This document shows, one piece after another, positions 11,881 through 22,981 of a stretch of 64,000 nucleotides of DNA. The DNA comes from Rusavskia elegans. Its lineage: Eukaryota; Ascomycota; Lecanoromycetes; Teloschistales; Teloschistaceae. The stretch's first letter is position 1. Every line of letters begins with the position of its first letter. The translations under genes were made by a program, and so were the position numbers. The DNA lies in the NCBI GenBank assembly GCA_011316305.1, contig SAUG01000023.1, forward strand, positions 1-64,000, in the 5' to 3' direction. The notes under the pieces were generated by a model. The model saw nothing but the letters and a program-made list of their open reading frames with translations, made no database searches and was not told the DNA's origin.

Positions 11881-12900
11881 TCCCCACATAGTGAATCTAT
11901 CAGTCGTCTTCGCAACGTTATCTTCGATCTCCCAGTCTCCAAATATGACTTCAACGGCACCAAACTTGTGGGCATTTCCTCAAAGCCCTGGTTGGCCGTG
12001 TCCCGGGCCCAATCTCAAATTTGCGTCACGGACGTCGTCACGACCCTTCGGACCCAGCAATCAGATCTCTACAATGACTTATGAGGCACCCAACTGCTCA
12101 AAGATTTATCGCTCATCGATGATTATGAGAGCGCAAACATGAACCTGATACCACAAGTCCGAAAACCAGATCCTATGTCGCTCCTTGACTATAGTGACTT
12201 TAACGTCGGCGACGAAGACACGGATCATATATTGCTCTATCCAAATGCCGAGAGCGGCAATTCCGGTGGTATCATATATGGTACTTCACGGACCTTGCCA
12301 CGTGGGCATTTTTCCCACATCAGCCCAGAGCGGATGAGTAGGTTCGGTTGGAAGCGATATTGAGTAGGGGGATCGAGCAGTGGGATTCTGGAAATTTCTT
12401 TTTGGATGACGAGATGGTTTCACCGGCTGTGCGATCGTGAGCTCTAGGGATGTGGATGATGCCATTGATGCTTGGGATGGTCTTGTAGCTGCAATTTCCG
12501 TGCGGATTTCATCGTTAACGCCTCCCCAGGAAGTAGTAGCGCCGATATTACGACGCGAGCAGCTCGAGAGAGAGGGTTTTCGATTTTTGTCACGCATTAC
12601 CCTACCACCAGCCGAGATCAGGTGGAATGCTCCTGGTATTAGTATCTGGACCGATATCTCCTTTGCTGGAATGGTGGAAGGCGAGTCGCTATCATCACCT
12701 TGACGTCGGTATATGGATCGCCGCCGCTTCGAAGTCGAGCAGATTCCTTTACTCCCTGTTCTGGCGGCTGCTTTTGGCAAAGAAGATCACTTTGTTCAAG
12801 TCGTCGATCCAACCTCGGGCGACGCGACACACTTTGATAAGGATTGGGGATTTGGTAAGTTCACGCTTGAGCTGGGATACATTTGTATCCGCACCTGAAG
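11881..12900 (+). pseudogene. Degraded gene of unknown function
   Basis: A single plus-strand reading frame from about 11900 runs well (RLRNVIFDLPVSKYDF, later LVGISSKPWLAVSRAQ) to an in-frame TGA at 12081-12083, then continues in the same frame (GTQLLKDLSLIDDYESAN, then SLLDYSDFNVGDEDTDHI) to about 12280. After that, coding-like text switches frame several times: a piece with GIEQWDSGNFFLDDEMVSPA, one with DAIDAWDGLVAAISVRISS and REGFRFLSRITLPP (12437-12703), and one ending in HFVQVVDPTSGDATHFDKDW (12713-12898). One stop plus at least three frame changes indicate a relic rather than introns, since no matching splice signals fit. The stop replaces what would be CGA (C to T). The family is not known to me. 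Confidence 0.5.
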
Positions 12901-13500
12901 GTTGGGTGTGGTGGGGTGGTTATGTTGGAGGTAAGAAGACAAGAGAACAGCAGGAATGAAGCCTCATTAAGCAAAGATATGGTTTTCGGATATGGTGGGG
13001 AGATTGATGTTGCTGCTACAATCCCCGATGACTCAGGCCGAAGCTTATAAAAGCTCTCTAATAGTATCAAAATGGGCGCTGGGCAGCCGCTAGAATGAAA
13101 TCCAACATCAAGGTACCGAGTGCTGTGGGCCCCTATTGCGATGGATATTCCAGACAAAGAGAGAGACAAGTCCAGGAGGCAGTACATGCGTTCGTCGACC
13201 GTAAACAGCGATCTCTCTCTCTATGCATGGTTCAACCTCTTCCTATCATCTGTGATACAACGGTCTTCGTTAATCCAGACACAGCTTCTCTCATTTCCAT
13301 ACTGCGATGCGAGGAACGTGGATCACACCCATAATATACTTGCCGGAGAGGCTGATATCGAATATAGTGTAGTCATCATCACCTGGATTATCCACATGAT
13401 GACCAGGCGACGTTGGGTGTTCGATATCCAACTACCAAGGAGATCTTCGTATTTGCCGTAAATCCAGTAGTCAGGCCTAGAGAATAACCAAAAATCGTTC

Positions 13501-14177
13501 TCATCCATGAATCTCCAACCTCAGCCTCTCCACCCAAGTCTCCAAGTTCCGACATTCCTCCACCGCCAACTCAATCCATAACCGCCCCATTACAGGATAC
13601 CAGACGTTCTCAAAAGTCCCCTGTAACCACTCCCGCGCCCCACGGCACAATGTCGTCGCCACCCTCATTGCGATCGCGGTTTCAAATAGCATCTGCAATC
13701 TCCGCGCTATAACTAATATTTGGGCCCGTCTGCTGTGGTACGCGGGCTGTTGCGCTCGAGTGCATGTGTTGATGATGTAGTTGGCTATTCGTCGGGCGAA
13801 GATGTCGAGATGGCGTTCGTACCGGAGAAGATCGCCGTGGTGGACGAGGATGCGTATTTCGGCGTTGATGAGCTGGCACCAGGAGAGCTTGTCAGTTATG
13901 GGAACGGGAAGTTTCACAGCTGCGGTGTCTCATGCACTGGCAGAGCATTCGACTGGGCTGGCAGTCGAGGTATCGGATGTTCACAGCTGCGGTATCTCAT
14001 GCACTGGTAGGGGATTCGACTGGGCTGGCAGTCGAGGTATCGAATGTTCACCTCTCCAAGCGAATAGATGGAGCCCTTACCTCTTGGAAGCACACAAAGC
14101 AGAACGGCATTGTCGATGGATGTATGTGACCGACTGCCTTGCTGGGTTAGTCCTTCCCATATGAATAGATTATCCAT
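13501..14177 (-). CDS. Hypothetical protein, 3' part of a spliced gene
   Basis: The frame 13919-13501 encodes a helical, Arg/Ile/Leu-rich segment (LINAEIRILVHHGDLLRYER ... IANYIINTCTRAQQ ... LETWVERLRLEIHG) ending in TGA. It has no ATG near its 5' end and a stop lies just upstream, so an upstream exon is expected. A GTAAGG donor at 14080 and CAG acceptor ending at 13920 join 14177-14081 to it in frame; the 161-bp intron between holds a 67-bp tandem duplication. The gene may begin further upstream, with the coding-like segment at 14820-14613 as an earlier exon. Family not recognised; transcript evidence would be decisive. Confidence 0.4.
13915..14048. repeat. 67-bp tandem duplication
   Basis: Two adjacent copies, 13915-13981 and 13982-14048, differ at only a few positions (for example GTGTCTC against GTATCTC, and GGCAGAGCATTCG against GGTAGGGGATTCG). 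The copies lie inside the predicted intron of the minus-strand gene and each includes a possible CAG acceptor on that strand. The low divergence suggests a recent event. Confidence 0.9.
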
Positions 14178-14612
14178 GGACTTACTGGTTCGATACTGTG
14201 ATTAAAAAGATGCTTCACGACGTATAAAGTACACACGGGTCGATGGAGAAGGCTATGGGTTGCGACGATTGAAAAAGAAGTTGAGCTTCAAGTATAGGGA
14301 GCGATATGACTGTATAGTGTAAATGGATGAAAGTACCTTACTTTTCTGAAGTTCTAGACGATATCGAGCTAGCGGCTGATATTACAAAGTTTGAGAAGGT
14401 TTGCGCAAGTTGACCACGCTATAACTCTTGCGTTAGGCAATTTGATTGGTGGACAAGCTCTATTCGCACTAGTGCACTATCGATTTCGTGTCACGGACTT
14501 ACAGCAGTCATATACAACGAATCGTATCTCGGCAAACCAAGTACAACTCATCAAGTATAAGAGAGAGTGGGATAGAACATGTGTGTGAAAATGATAGGGA
14601 AGGGATACCTAC

Positions 14613-14820
14613 CGAGTGACCTATGGGCAATCTCCCGTATGTTCAGCAGCTGCCATGAAACACTCGGGCTTTTGAAATCGTCTTCCTGCGACAAGAGCAA
14701 GGTAGGCAGCCTCTCATCTGGGACGAGCTCGTACGGGACCCTTCTCGTTGATCTGTGGCTCATATCGATGAGCCGAAGAAAATGCCCGCTTGGGGTAATC
14801 TTTATCCCATGCGCCGCCAT
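14613..14820 (-). CDS. Coding-like exon, hypothetical (possibly 5' exon of the 13.5 kb gene)
   Basis: From ATG 14820 the minus strand reads MAAHGIKITPSGHFLRLIDM followed by VPYELVPDERLPTLLLSQED and LLNIREIAHRSLG, then a good GTAGGT donor at 14612. The text has the hydrophobic spacing of a real protein but no recognised domain. It could be an upstream exon of the gene ending at 13501, with one or more unseen exons between 14610 and 14177. Confidence 0.3.
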
Positions 14821-15053
14821 AGTCCTTATTCCAGGGACTGTAAGCCACGCCAAGGCAAATAAGGACCTCTTCTGCCGGTGCATGGGCCAGGCTGCTGATA
14901 TACCGGCAAATATTGTAGCGTATTACCTGCTAATGAAAGTCAAACACGAATATTCCATAAAACGTTTCAAAGCCGGAGAAGACCTGGACGCATGTACTTA
15001 GCCCCTCATCCGCTTTATCACCATCAAACCTTCCCTCTACTCACTCACCCACC

Positions 15054-15581
15054 CTACAAGTTCCTCCACGGCCACTTCTCCCTGATCCCCATCTCCCCAT
15101 TCCTCTCCGCGGCTTCAAGCGCCACATCGCATGCACTTATCGTCTTATCCAAGCTTCTCAGCTCCTCTACAATTCGCGTCCAAGCGTACACATGCTCCTT
15201 GTTGCCGCTGGCTGTGGTGTCCTTTGTGCCTAAGTGGATGAGACTGGCGATACGGAGGGATAGGTGACCGCGTGTGATTTGCACGTGGTTGAGCCATTGT
15301 TTGGGGTATTGTTGGAGGGGTTGGGTGCTTGTGAAATGGGGTTTGAAGAGCTCGGTTTTCTGTTGGGGATGTTAGTGGAGGGAGGAGGGGAGGGGGAGGG
15401 GGTTACTTGCTTGGGTGAAGGTGAGGGTGGGTTTGGGTGGGTTGAGGGGCATGTTTTGGGTTTTGGGGGTTGGGGGGAGGTGGTGCGTTTTGAAAGGGGT
15501 GTTTGGTAAGAGGAGACCGACTTGGTGTTTATTTATATGGGCGAGGGTAATCTTGCGAGTGTTGAAGCAGAGTGATATCAT
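15054..15581 (-). CDS. Hypothetical protein, two exons with a GC-AG intron
   Basis: ATG at 15581; exons 15581-15411 and 15359-15054 give 158 residues if the 51-bp intron uses a GCAAGT donor (GC-AG class) and the CACTAAC..CAACAG 3' end. The alternative GTAACC donor four bases downstream would shift the frame, so the GC donor is preferred. The first ~55 residues are basic, Pro/Thr-rich and poor in acids (possibly mitochondrial); the rest is helical (HLSLRIASLIHLGTKD, then VEELRSLDKTISACDVALEA, ending REKWPWRNL). No family recognised. Upstream exons are possible. Confidence 0.5.
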
Positions 15582-15772
15582 CCTATCATTTTTCTGCGTC
15601 AGTAATGACCTCTCGTTAGAATCTCACCTCATCAGATCACACCAAGCATCGACTCGTCGATAGACGGTAGTTGAAGGGCAGAGGGCCAATATAATGGCAT
15701 GAGTAATGGTATAAAGCCAGTTCATCCAAGATCAGTTCAGATGTATCTTATATCCAAACATCTGCCTACCAT

Positions 15773-18700
15773 TCAATCCAACCACCCATTGCCCAAACCA
15801 TCAGCCCACTCAAGAAAATCAAGATCGACATTCATGAAGCTGCGCCAGATATCAACCTCCAACCGCCAAGGTTCAGTCTGTATCATGAAGATCGCCGCGG
15901 TCGTATACTTCAAAAGATCCGCCTCATCCTCACCCATGACGATGAACAGATCCCGCATATACAACACCCGGTCTCCAAGCTGCTTCCTGAATACGGCAAA
16001 CCGTTGCGAGGCGGTGTGGGGGATACTGGTTTCGGAAAACGGCATGTCTTTGGGCACGAAGATCCATTCCCATCCGCGGCCTAGGAAATCGGTGAAGGAA
16101 GTGAAGGACCGCCGATCATACCCGATCATTAAGGGGTAGAAGTGGGGAGCGGACCACAGGCGGAGGGTGGAAAAGCGGGCACCGGGGTGTTTTTTGGCGA
16201 ATATATGCATCTGAGTCTTCAGCCAGTCTTTGGATAGGGGGTGATTGACATGTCGAGGGAACGTTATTTCCGGTTGGATCAGACGGAAATCGATGTAGAG
16301 ATCTCGACGGCCGGAGGGGCCGGTGGGGACGGCCATGGCTTTGCCGGGGGTGTTTTGTTCGGGCAGGAATGTTGGACCGATGACACCAGCTTTGTAGAGA
16401 CGAGCGATGATGGGTCGGACGGCGAAGTCCCATTCTGCTGGGTAGTCGTCAACAGCGTGGGTTTTAAAGTGGCTGTCGAATTCATCCCAGAAATTCTTAG
16501 GCTTTTTGGCGTCGCTGGCGTGGGGACGTCTTGGGGTCGGGTTGAGAGCGCGTTCCCGTTGGTTCAAGAGAAGGGATTGTTTATGGGGGCTACCATATTT
16601 CGAAGAGAGGAAGGAAGAAGGGAAGAAGAGGTAGGCTATGGCTCGTGCGTCGCGGGCATCCCGGGTGACACGACGATGCTTCTCTGGGTGTACATCGAGG
16701 AAGCGGATGGTGTGATAATGCTTGAAGCTGTCATCGGAGGTCCCAATGAAAGTTTTCATCTGCTTCACGATGGCCTGGGCTTCTTCCCATCTTTCCGGTC
16801 CGCCTGGCGCCAGGTCTGCTGCGTGCCAGCCTGCCTTGAGGGCTGTATGATATTAGCAGTTGACTATATATTCGATATAGGGATGACTTACGTCTCGATT
16901 TCTCTCTGTCGTAGAAAATATCAAAGTCCGCCTTGACATCCGCACGGAAATCCCTTGGAGGTTTCCAAAGATGCAAGACTGCCATATCCTTCTGCTGCTC
17001 TGCTGAGAATACCGATAACAGGATCTCTTCCGTTATCGGACTATCGGATTTGACCATCGCAAGATCGTCTTCTCCATTATTTGATGGCTTTGCATTTCGC
17101 AAGGCGACTTCCCGTTCCTCATCATCCTCACTCTCGTCTTTCCACTCATCTTCGTCACTCTGATTATCGTTTTCCAGTAAATGACCATCGGACACCTTGG
17201 ACCCATTGGACTCATTGGACTCTAGTTCCTCGTCCGTCTCGAGATCATGCACGAACCGCTCCAAACTAGGACCTTCATTCCCAAAGTTTTCCAGAGCATT
17301 GACAGTCCCGCTATACAGAGCATTCGATGGCTCTGTCGAAGACTTTTCAGGGAACAAAACTTCGTCTTCGAGCGCATCTGCTTCACCATAGAAACAGGAC
17401 TGGTCAAGGTCTGGTGCCATTTGCTCTTCGAGTGTTTTGCCTTTGGTGTTGAGCATACGGTTTCGCCCTTTCTGGATTTCTTCCCAGATACTCATGGCGT
17501 CCTCGCCCGGCTTGAGATCTCGAGTCCGCATTGTTTCGGGGTCGTGCGTTATGGTTTTCAGTATGGATTCTGCAGGCCTATATTGATCCTGCATTCCGCG
17601 GAATCGATGAGCTTTGATGAGCGTCTTGGTTCATTAGCGTGTGCGGCTAAGATACTGTGGGAGTAATACCTCAAAGGCTGTATTGTAAAGACACGCACAA
17701 TTCTGTCCAGGCTTGAGATCCCAGATGTAGACGTCGTAATAGTCGTTAAAACCGAAATGCCAATCTCTGTTGCTCTCCGCTACTTCCTTGTCAGCCGCTA
17801 CTTCGATCAGGATCTACAAGGAAAAAATGCCTTTCTCAAAAAACTTCTCGCCAACTTCCCATCTGACAACCCATTCGTTCTTTGATGCTCGTCCGAAACC
17901 GGCCTTTTCACGATGCAGCCATAATTGTTCCTTCGGTGGCGAACGGAGGATCTTGGAGGTCTTTGCATCTCTGACCAATAAAACGACTTTGGAGGCCAGC
18001 ATAGTAAGGTACTGTAGGTATCTTCTGGTGACAGGGTCATTGCGCCTGATGTTAACGCAAAGAAAGTTACGAAACTCCGTAATTGCGTGAGCACGTCGGC
18101 CTTGACCTCGTGATCCTGTTGAGAAGTTGTTCGACAACTCTTCTCCACCATCAAATTGCATATACGGTATGACTCCCTGGCCGACAGCATCAGTCGAGGT
18201 CGCATATATTTGAGGTGAACCTTACCAATTCGAGCAGCTGCTTTCGCCGGTGGCCACCCTTCCAGACCGACCATTTCGCCGCTGGAAAATACTGAAAGGT
18301 TGCCAGGATATTGAGATCAAAGAACTCGTCCCAATGTCTGCAAAGCTTGATCGCATCTCGTAAATCGCTGTCTTTTGCGATCAAGCAGAATTGTAGCCAC
18401 CCTCCCCGGTTGATAGCCTTCTCGCTTGGGTAATTATAGATGTACTTCCCACATATCCGGACACGTATTTTCTTGGACTTGAATTTGCTTTCGTCGTCGA
18501 TTTCACCAAAGTCAATAAGTGTCTGTGATCTGATATTTCCTGAGTCCTTGAACATGTCACCTAATGCGTCGACTATGCCTTGTCGAGCTTGCTTGTTTTC
18601 GGTCACTTGTTTCTCTCTTTCTGGCGCCCACTTCTTTGGGAGACCGCCCCACTTATAAAGGTTGCTGCTCAGACCCATCCTCTTTGACCTCTCATCCAGT

Positions 18701-19757
18701 TTATTGACTTCGGTCTCCTCGTCAGGCTCTTCATACATGTCATCTTCTTCCTCCTCTCCCCTACCAAGATCTGCACAGGCGTCTCTGATCTCTTGGAGCC
18801 CCGGATTGTCCATTTTGAGAGCCAGATCTCTCAGGTCGGTGTCTGTAACTTCTTTGTCATTCAAGAGATCCTCAACACTGCCGGCTCTGATCGCGGCCGG
18901 AAGTACGGCCGCATGGGAAAGCAATAATCGACAAAAGAGTAGATGCTTTATCTCAGCCATGTCCGCGAGCAGCTGGTCGATCTCGCCGTCCGGTACTGGA
19001 GCTGTCTTTTCGTGCGTTTCCACTGGGTTATCAATGGTTCCGGCGACATGGAAGCCTTCCCCATAAGACAGCTTAATGCCGTTCCGCAAGCGTTCGCGCA
19101 CTTGTGATTTGGTGTCGTGGGCTGATCTTTCGCACCGAAAAATTGGCCCCATCTACCTTCTTGCGTCCCAAATGATCCTACACCCTCAGCCCACCTTCCC
19201 ATGAGGCAACAGGACTTACAAGCTCTTGTCTTGACTCTAAGTAGCCAGTCAGGCCATTATAGTCCTCGGTAGTACATCCATCGCGCCCCATGTTAACATG
19301 AGCAGGTGGAACGTGGTTGGTAAAGCGAATTTCCATGCCCATCATGATCACATGTGGAATATGTCCCTGGTGTAAGTAGAAGTGGCATTCCTCTCGATAA
19401 GTCATCCATGAAATAGAAGCATCTAAGTGAAATGGTGATTATGCCATACTGGAGCCCAAGCCCATTTCGTAAACGTGTCTATTTTCTTTTCAATGCGGGG
19501 AGTAACTTCGGTGCGATGAATGAATGATTCGATGAAGCTGGGCTGGAGTTTAACGCCGTTAGTTCTCGTTGCATTCGGCTGTGATTTCCGTCCCGAAATA
19601 CAGCAACTTCAAGCTCATCGTCTCTGACATTTTTGCATCCCTCCCATCCAACCCGTGAGATCCCTATCAAAGGCAGGCCAATCACATCCACAGATGGCGT
19701 CTGCGCATACTTCCTACCTGTAATTCGATACTTGATACCTTCGTTGCAACTGCGCAT
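15773..19757 (-). CDS. Large conserved fungal protein of unknown function
   Basis: Minus-strand exons 19152-18226, 18176-17818, 17766-17670, 17624-16892 and 16842-15773 join with good GT..AG signals (introns 45-51 bp) and exact phases, ending in a stop at 15773. A further exon ending at 19220 (19422/19405-19220; FYLHQGHIPHVIMMGMEIRF) joins through a 67-bp intron. The result is more than 1100 residues: an N-terminal region with CHFYLHQGH, a central part with KLCRHWDEFFDLNILATFQY and WHFGFNDYYDVYIWDLKPGQ, a highly acidic linker (exon 17624-16892, EDEWKDESEDDEER) and a C-terminal region with YPLMIGYDRRSFTSF. It resembles a large soluble protein; I see no signal peptide, membrane segment or named domain. 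The 5' end (19757-19423) is unresolved because coding text changes frame twice there. Confidence 0.68.
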
Positions 19758-21442
19758 TGTCCTTCACTTCCGATCCAATTGCCGTCGTCCCAACTGGCCT
19801 CTCCTACAACGCAATAGCACCAGAACGAACTACGAAGAGGTACGCCAAGTCGGCCCGCCTGCAAAGCGTATATAATCAAGATCGACGGTCTTTCGAGTTC
19901 CTCGTCACTTACATAAACGAGTTCCTGGACGATTGCTGCCTCACTCTACCAGAATCCATAGATCCCGTAGATAAGACCAGTTCGGAGACCCAGTCCAGAG
20001 ACTGCGCAGTCGACGATCTAGTACAGTCATTGCTCAAGGACCTACCGGTCCAAGTCCAGCTGCCGCAATGTCTCTTTCCTTTCTTGAATCAGCTCTTATA
20101 GTGGGTGTACGCCAATAATTTCCACAACCTCCGCGTCCGACAAACATACCAGAGGTCAAAATATCACTTCATAACGAGGAAGTCGCAGCGATGCTTTTCC
20201 TAGGAGAACACTCATGCGCAAGATCCACTGGTGGCCCTGACTGATCAAAGCCAAATAAATAAGGCAGAGACGACAACCAAGCATAGCGACATAAATGCTT
20301 CTCAGGGCTTCTCGCCAGCAAAAGTCCTGGACCGTCTCCTGATTATTCTCAGGAGCCGAAACACCGTCAGATATAGTGATCTACTGGACTCTCCCCAGAT
20401 CGATCTGAGGACGATTGTCCTTGAACACTTTACACACCCCCATAACTTCTTCGATAAAGGCATCACGGCAGACCATAAGCAACTCGATTCGTTGGGCGGC
20501 GACATAAGGTCGCATAGGCCGGCGATCTACATCCATCAAATTGCCGAGTATAGGTACGTTGGGCAAGCTGACTCGCTAGCTCGGCGAGTGATCCAAGAGC
20601 ATCGGTCATCGCTGTACAGAGCGCTGCACCCAAGCTTGCATTACTGGGTGTGGGAACAGCTCCCAAACGCGAAGCATACTTGGGCGGTACTGGCATATGT
20701 ACCTACCGACATAGTCCCGTCAGAGCAGCAAGGTCTGCTTATGAACTTATTCGAGATGCTCGGTTCATTGCTGTTCCAAACTCTACCCAGCCATGCTTTG
20801 GATACATACCTTGATCCTTCGATCACCCGGACAGTTTTCACCAAAGGGTTAAACGTTGCGCTGCCCATTTATCAGAATCATAACCAGGGGGCTTCCATCC
20901 ACCATCTGGCTCGTTCTAAGGACCCCTTACTTCAGCAATCCTATACCAACACTCTCATAAGATCTACCGCAGCTAGGCAGACGACTATGCTCAGTCATTC
21001 AATCATCAAATACGTCGATGGTATTGATGTGACACTTACCCCTGTCGTTTACGCCAACCCCAAGCGCGTCACGACAGCCGTTATCGCTGTACGGCACGTC
21101 AGCAGGGAAATCTTCAAGCAGCACCTAGACGCGCTGGAAATTGAGTGGGGTGATACAGTAACGGTAAATGTCGAGGTGAATCCAACCACAGCGCACGACT
21201 TCGCGTTCGCCCAGGATACCGGCAGGGAGGATCCGGCGAGACGTCTGGCCATCAGGTTGACGTCGCAAGCTGGGAAGTTCATTTATATCCACAGCAAGGG
21301 GGACCACCAGGTTTGGCGGGCAAACAGTTTGGCAGATGAGTTTGAGGGCGTTGACGAGGAGACGAGCAGAAGCAGCGAACGGCGCTGGTTCAAGCCCGTG
21401 AACAAGAAGAACAAATTCATCAATACGGCTCACTGGCCGTAG
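19757..21442 (+). CDS. Protein with a GIY-YIG-like domain
   Basis: The main exon, 20319-21442, encodes ~374 residues. Near its start (20515-20640) lies AIYIHQIAEYRYVGQADSLA followed by RRVIQEH, which matches the GIY-x10-YVG-x-(S/T)-x4-R core of GIY-YIG nucleases, with IYI in place of GIY. The remainder has mixed alpha/beta content and no other recognised domain. Upstream, coding-like text at about 20149-20230 (NIPEVKISLHNEEVAAMLFL) ends in a phase-1 GTGGCC donor that fits the CAG acceptor at 20318. A frame at 19757-20101 (Asp/Leu-rich, DDLVQSLLKDLPVQVQLPQC) probably supplies the N-terminus but has no ATG; the start may be ATG 19694. Exons before 20149 are uncertain. Nuclease activity is inferred from the motif only. 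Confidence 0.55.
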
Positions 21443-21704
21443 ATCAGGCAGGAGCCCACAAGACATCTGTATTTAGCTCCATAGCTCTAATCAAACAATC
21501 TTCGCTGTGCTATCAGCGTTTAGCCGTTAATGCCCTATCAGTCCGCAAGACAATCCAATACTCAAAGGCAGCAACTACCTGTAACCCATACGCCATCGCG
21601 AGAAATACCAATACGCAAACGCTGTGACTGTAAAGTGCAAAAGGTATTTCAGGGCATAAAGGCACAAATTAAAATGAAAGAAAAAAAAAAGAGCAAAATA
21701 AAAT
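21443..21704. other. Intergenic, upstream-in-window of the tRNA 3' end
   Basis: Short A-rich spacer containing a run of A at 21680-21690. On the minus strand this places a T-rich tract (TTTTATTTTGCTC then a poly-T run) directly after the tRNA 3' end, as expected for an RNA polymerase III terminator. Confidence 0.6.
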
Positions 21705-21799
21705 GCCTCCACTCGGAATCGAACCGAGGATCTCATCGTTTAACTTTTTTTTAAATCCAGTTATACTAGCGATGCGCTGTACCACTAAGCCATAGAGGC
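21705..21799 (-). tRNA. tRNA-Thr (anticodon AGU) with a 24-nt intron
   Basis: Read on the minus strand from 21799: acceptor GCCTCTA pairs with TGGAGGC at the 3' end; the T arm is CTCGG-TTCGATT-CCGAG; the anticodon stem is CATCG/CGATG. The loop reads CT-AGT-A and is then interrupted by a 24-nt A-rich intron after position 37, the standard place for nuclear tRNA introns. The mature tRNA would be 71 nt without CCA. The D stem has one mismatch, which slightly lowers certainty. The AGU anticodon (read as IGU) serves Thr codons. Confidence 0.87.
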
Positions 21800-21944
21800 G
21801 ATGATGATGATTGGAACTACAGCGTTTATATTAATGATTTGTTTGATCTGATAACTGTTTAAATTTCTCAGACAATGCAAGGTCATCATATGCAGTATGC
21901 TATGCACGGTCGGCATGTCAGTATAACCCTGAGTATTACATGTA

Positions 21945-22981
21945 TCATTGGATTTTGAACCTGCGCTTGAGGCGAATACACCAAAAAGCAAGCCCGTTCC
22001 TGCCTGAGCTCGCAAGCAGAGTGCCGCTGCCTCCATTTGTCGCAATTTTCGACTTCGATTTCTTCCCTTGCTTGGCAACGACTCTGCTCGACCTTGCATC
22101 GGTTTCCTCGGCTTGAATTCCATTGTTGGAGCTCTTAGTCTCCTGGACATCATCTTGCACAGATTCGGTCAAGAGCAAAATATGCTTGATTAGATCGACA
22201 TATTTGCCACGTTCGTCTTCGATGACATCCTCGATAGGATCCCACTCGGCTTCCTGCTCTTCTTCAGACATTCTGGTGTTGTAAGCTTCGTCCAGATAAG
22301 CTTCTTGTCGCTTCAGATCTTCTTTGGCTCTCAACTCCTTCTTGCGAGCTTGGACGTCTTTGACGTGCCGCCTAAAGAGAGCAGCTTCTTTCTTGATCTT
22401 TTTCTTCTCGGTTTCTCGTGCAGTCTCCTCTTCGTCCTGGCACTGCCTCACCCATTTGAACCATTTTTGTTTCTTGTACAAGACCTCGCTTACACGGCGC
22501 TCGAGGCTTTCCAATGCACGGACCACTATGAATCTCCGACTGCTCAAGGTGCTCAAGTACTGCTCATGACCATAGTCGAGGTTTAGGGAAAAGAAGCGAC
22601 TGTGGTGCAATTTACGAGCGCGAATGACACGATCTACGAGAGCGTACTTCAAGGCTAGATAGTCGTGGAGTTCACGTAATGTATCCTCGCAATCGACGGC
22701 GGAGAAGGTCTCGTTGGCCAATGGCGTTGTACTGTTGGCCAAGTAGGGGGGCAAATTGGCATCCAAGGCATCCAATTGAGCGTTCCGGTTCTTATAGCCC
22801 CTGTAGAGGCCTGAGAAAGGCCGGATAGGGTCAGTGGCTGTTGAGGATATCGGTGGGTGCAGAAGATCCCACCTTGGCATTGCCTCGAGTGAAAAGAGCA
22901 GAACAGGCCATCAATGGAGGTTGCAATTTGTTGACAGAGCGAACCATCAGATATGTTCAACGCTGTACACTGGGGAGCCAT
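21945..22981 (-). CDS. Fungal coiled-coil protein with N-terminal Cys motif, unknown function
   Basis: Exons 22981-22873 and 22810-21945 (62-bp intron, donor GTGGGA, acceptor TTTCTCAG) give 324 residues. The N-terminus MAPQCTALNISDGSLCQQIA then LFCSFHSRQ has Cys/His residues spaced like a small zinc-binding cap (C-x10-C-x10-C-x2-H). The middle (ALVDRVIRARKLHHSRFFS, YKKQKWFKWVRQCQDEEE) is strongly charged and predicted helical, followed by an acidic EWDPIEDVIEDERG segment and a Lys/Ser-rich tail. It looks like a nuclear or cytoplasmic protein common in filamentous ascomycetes but without an assigned role that I know of. Confidence 0.75.
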
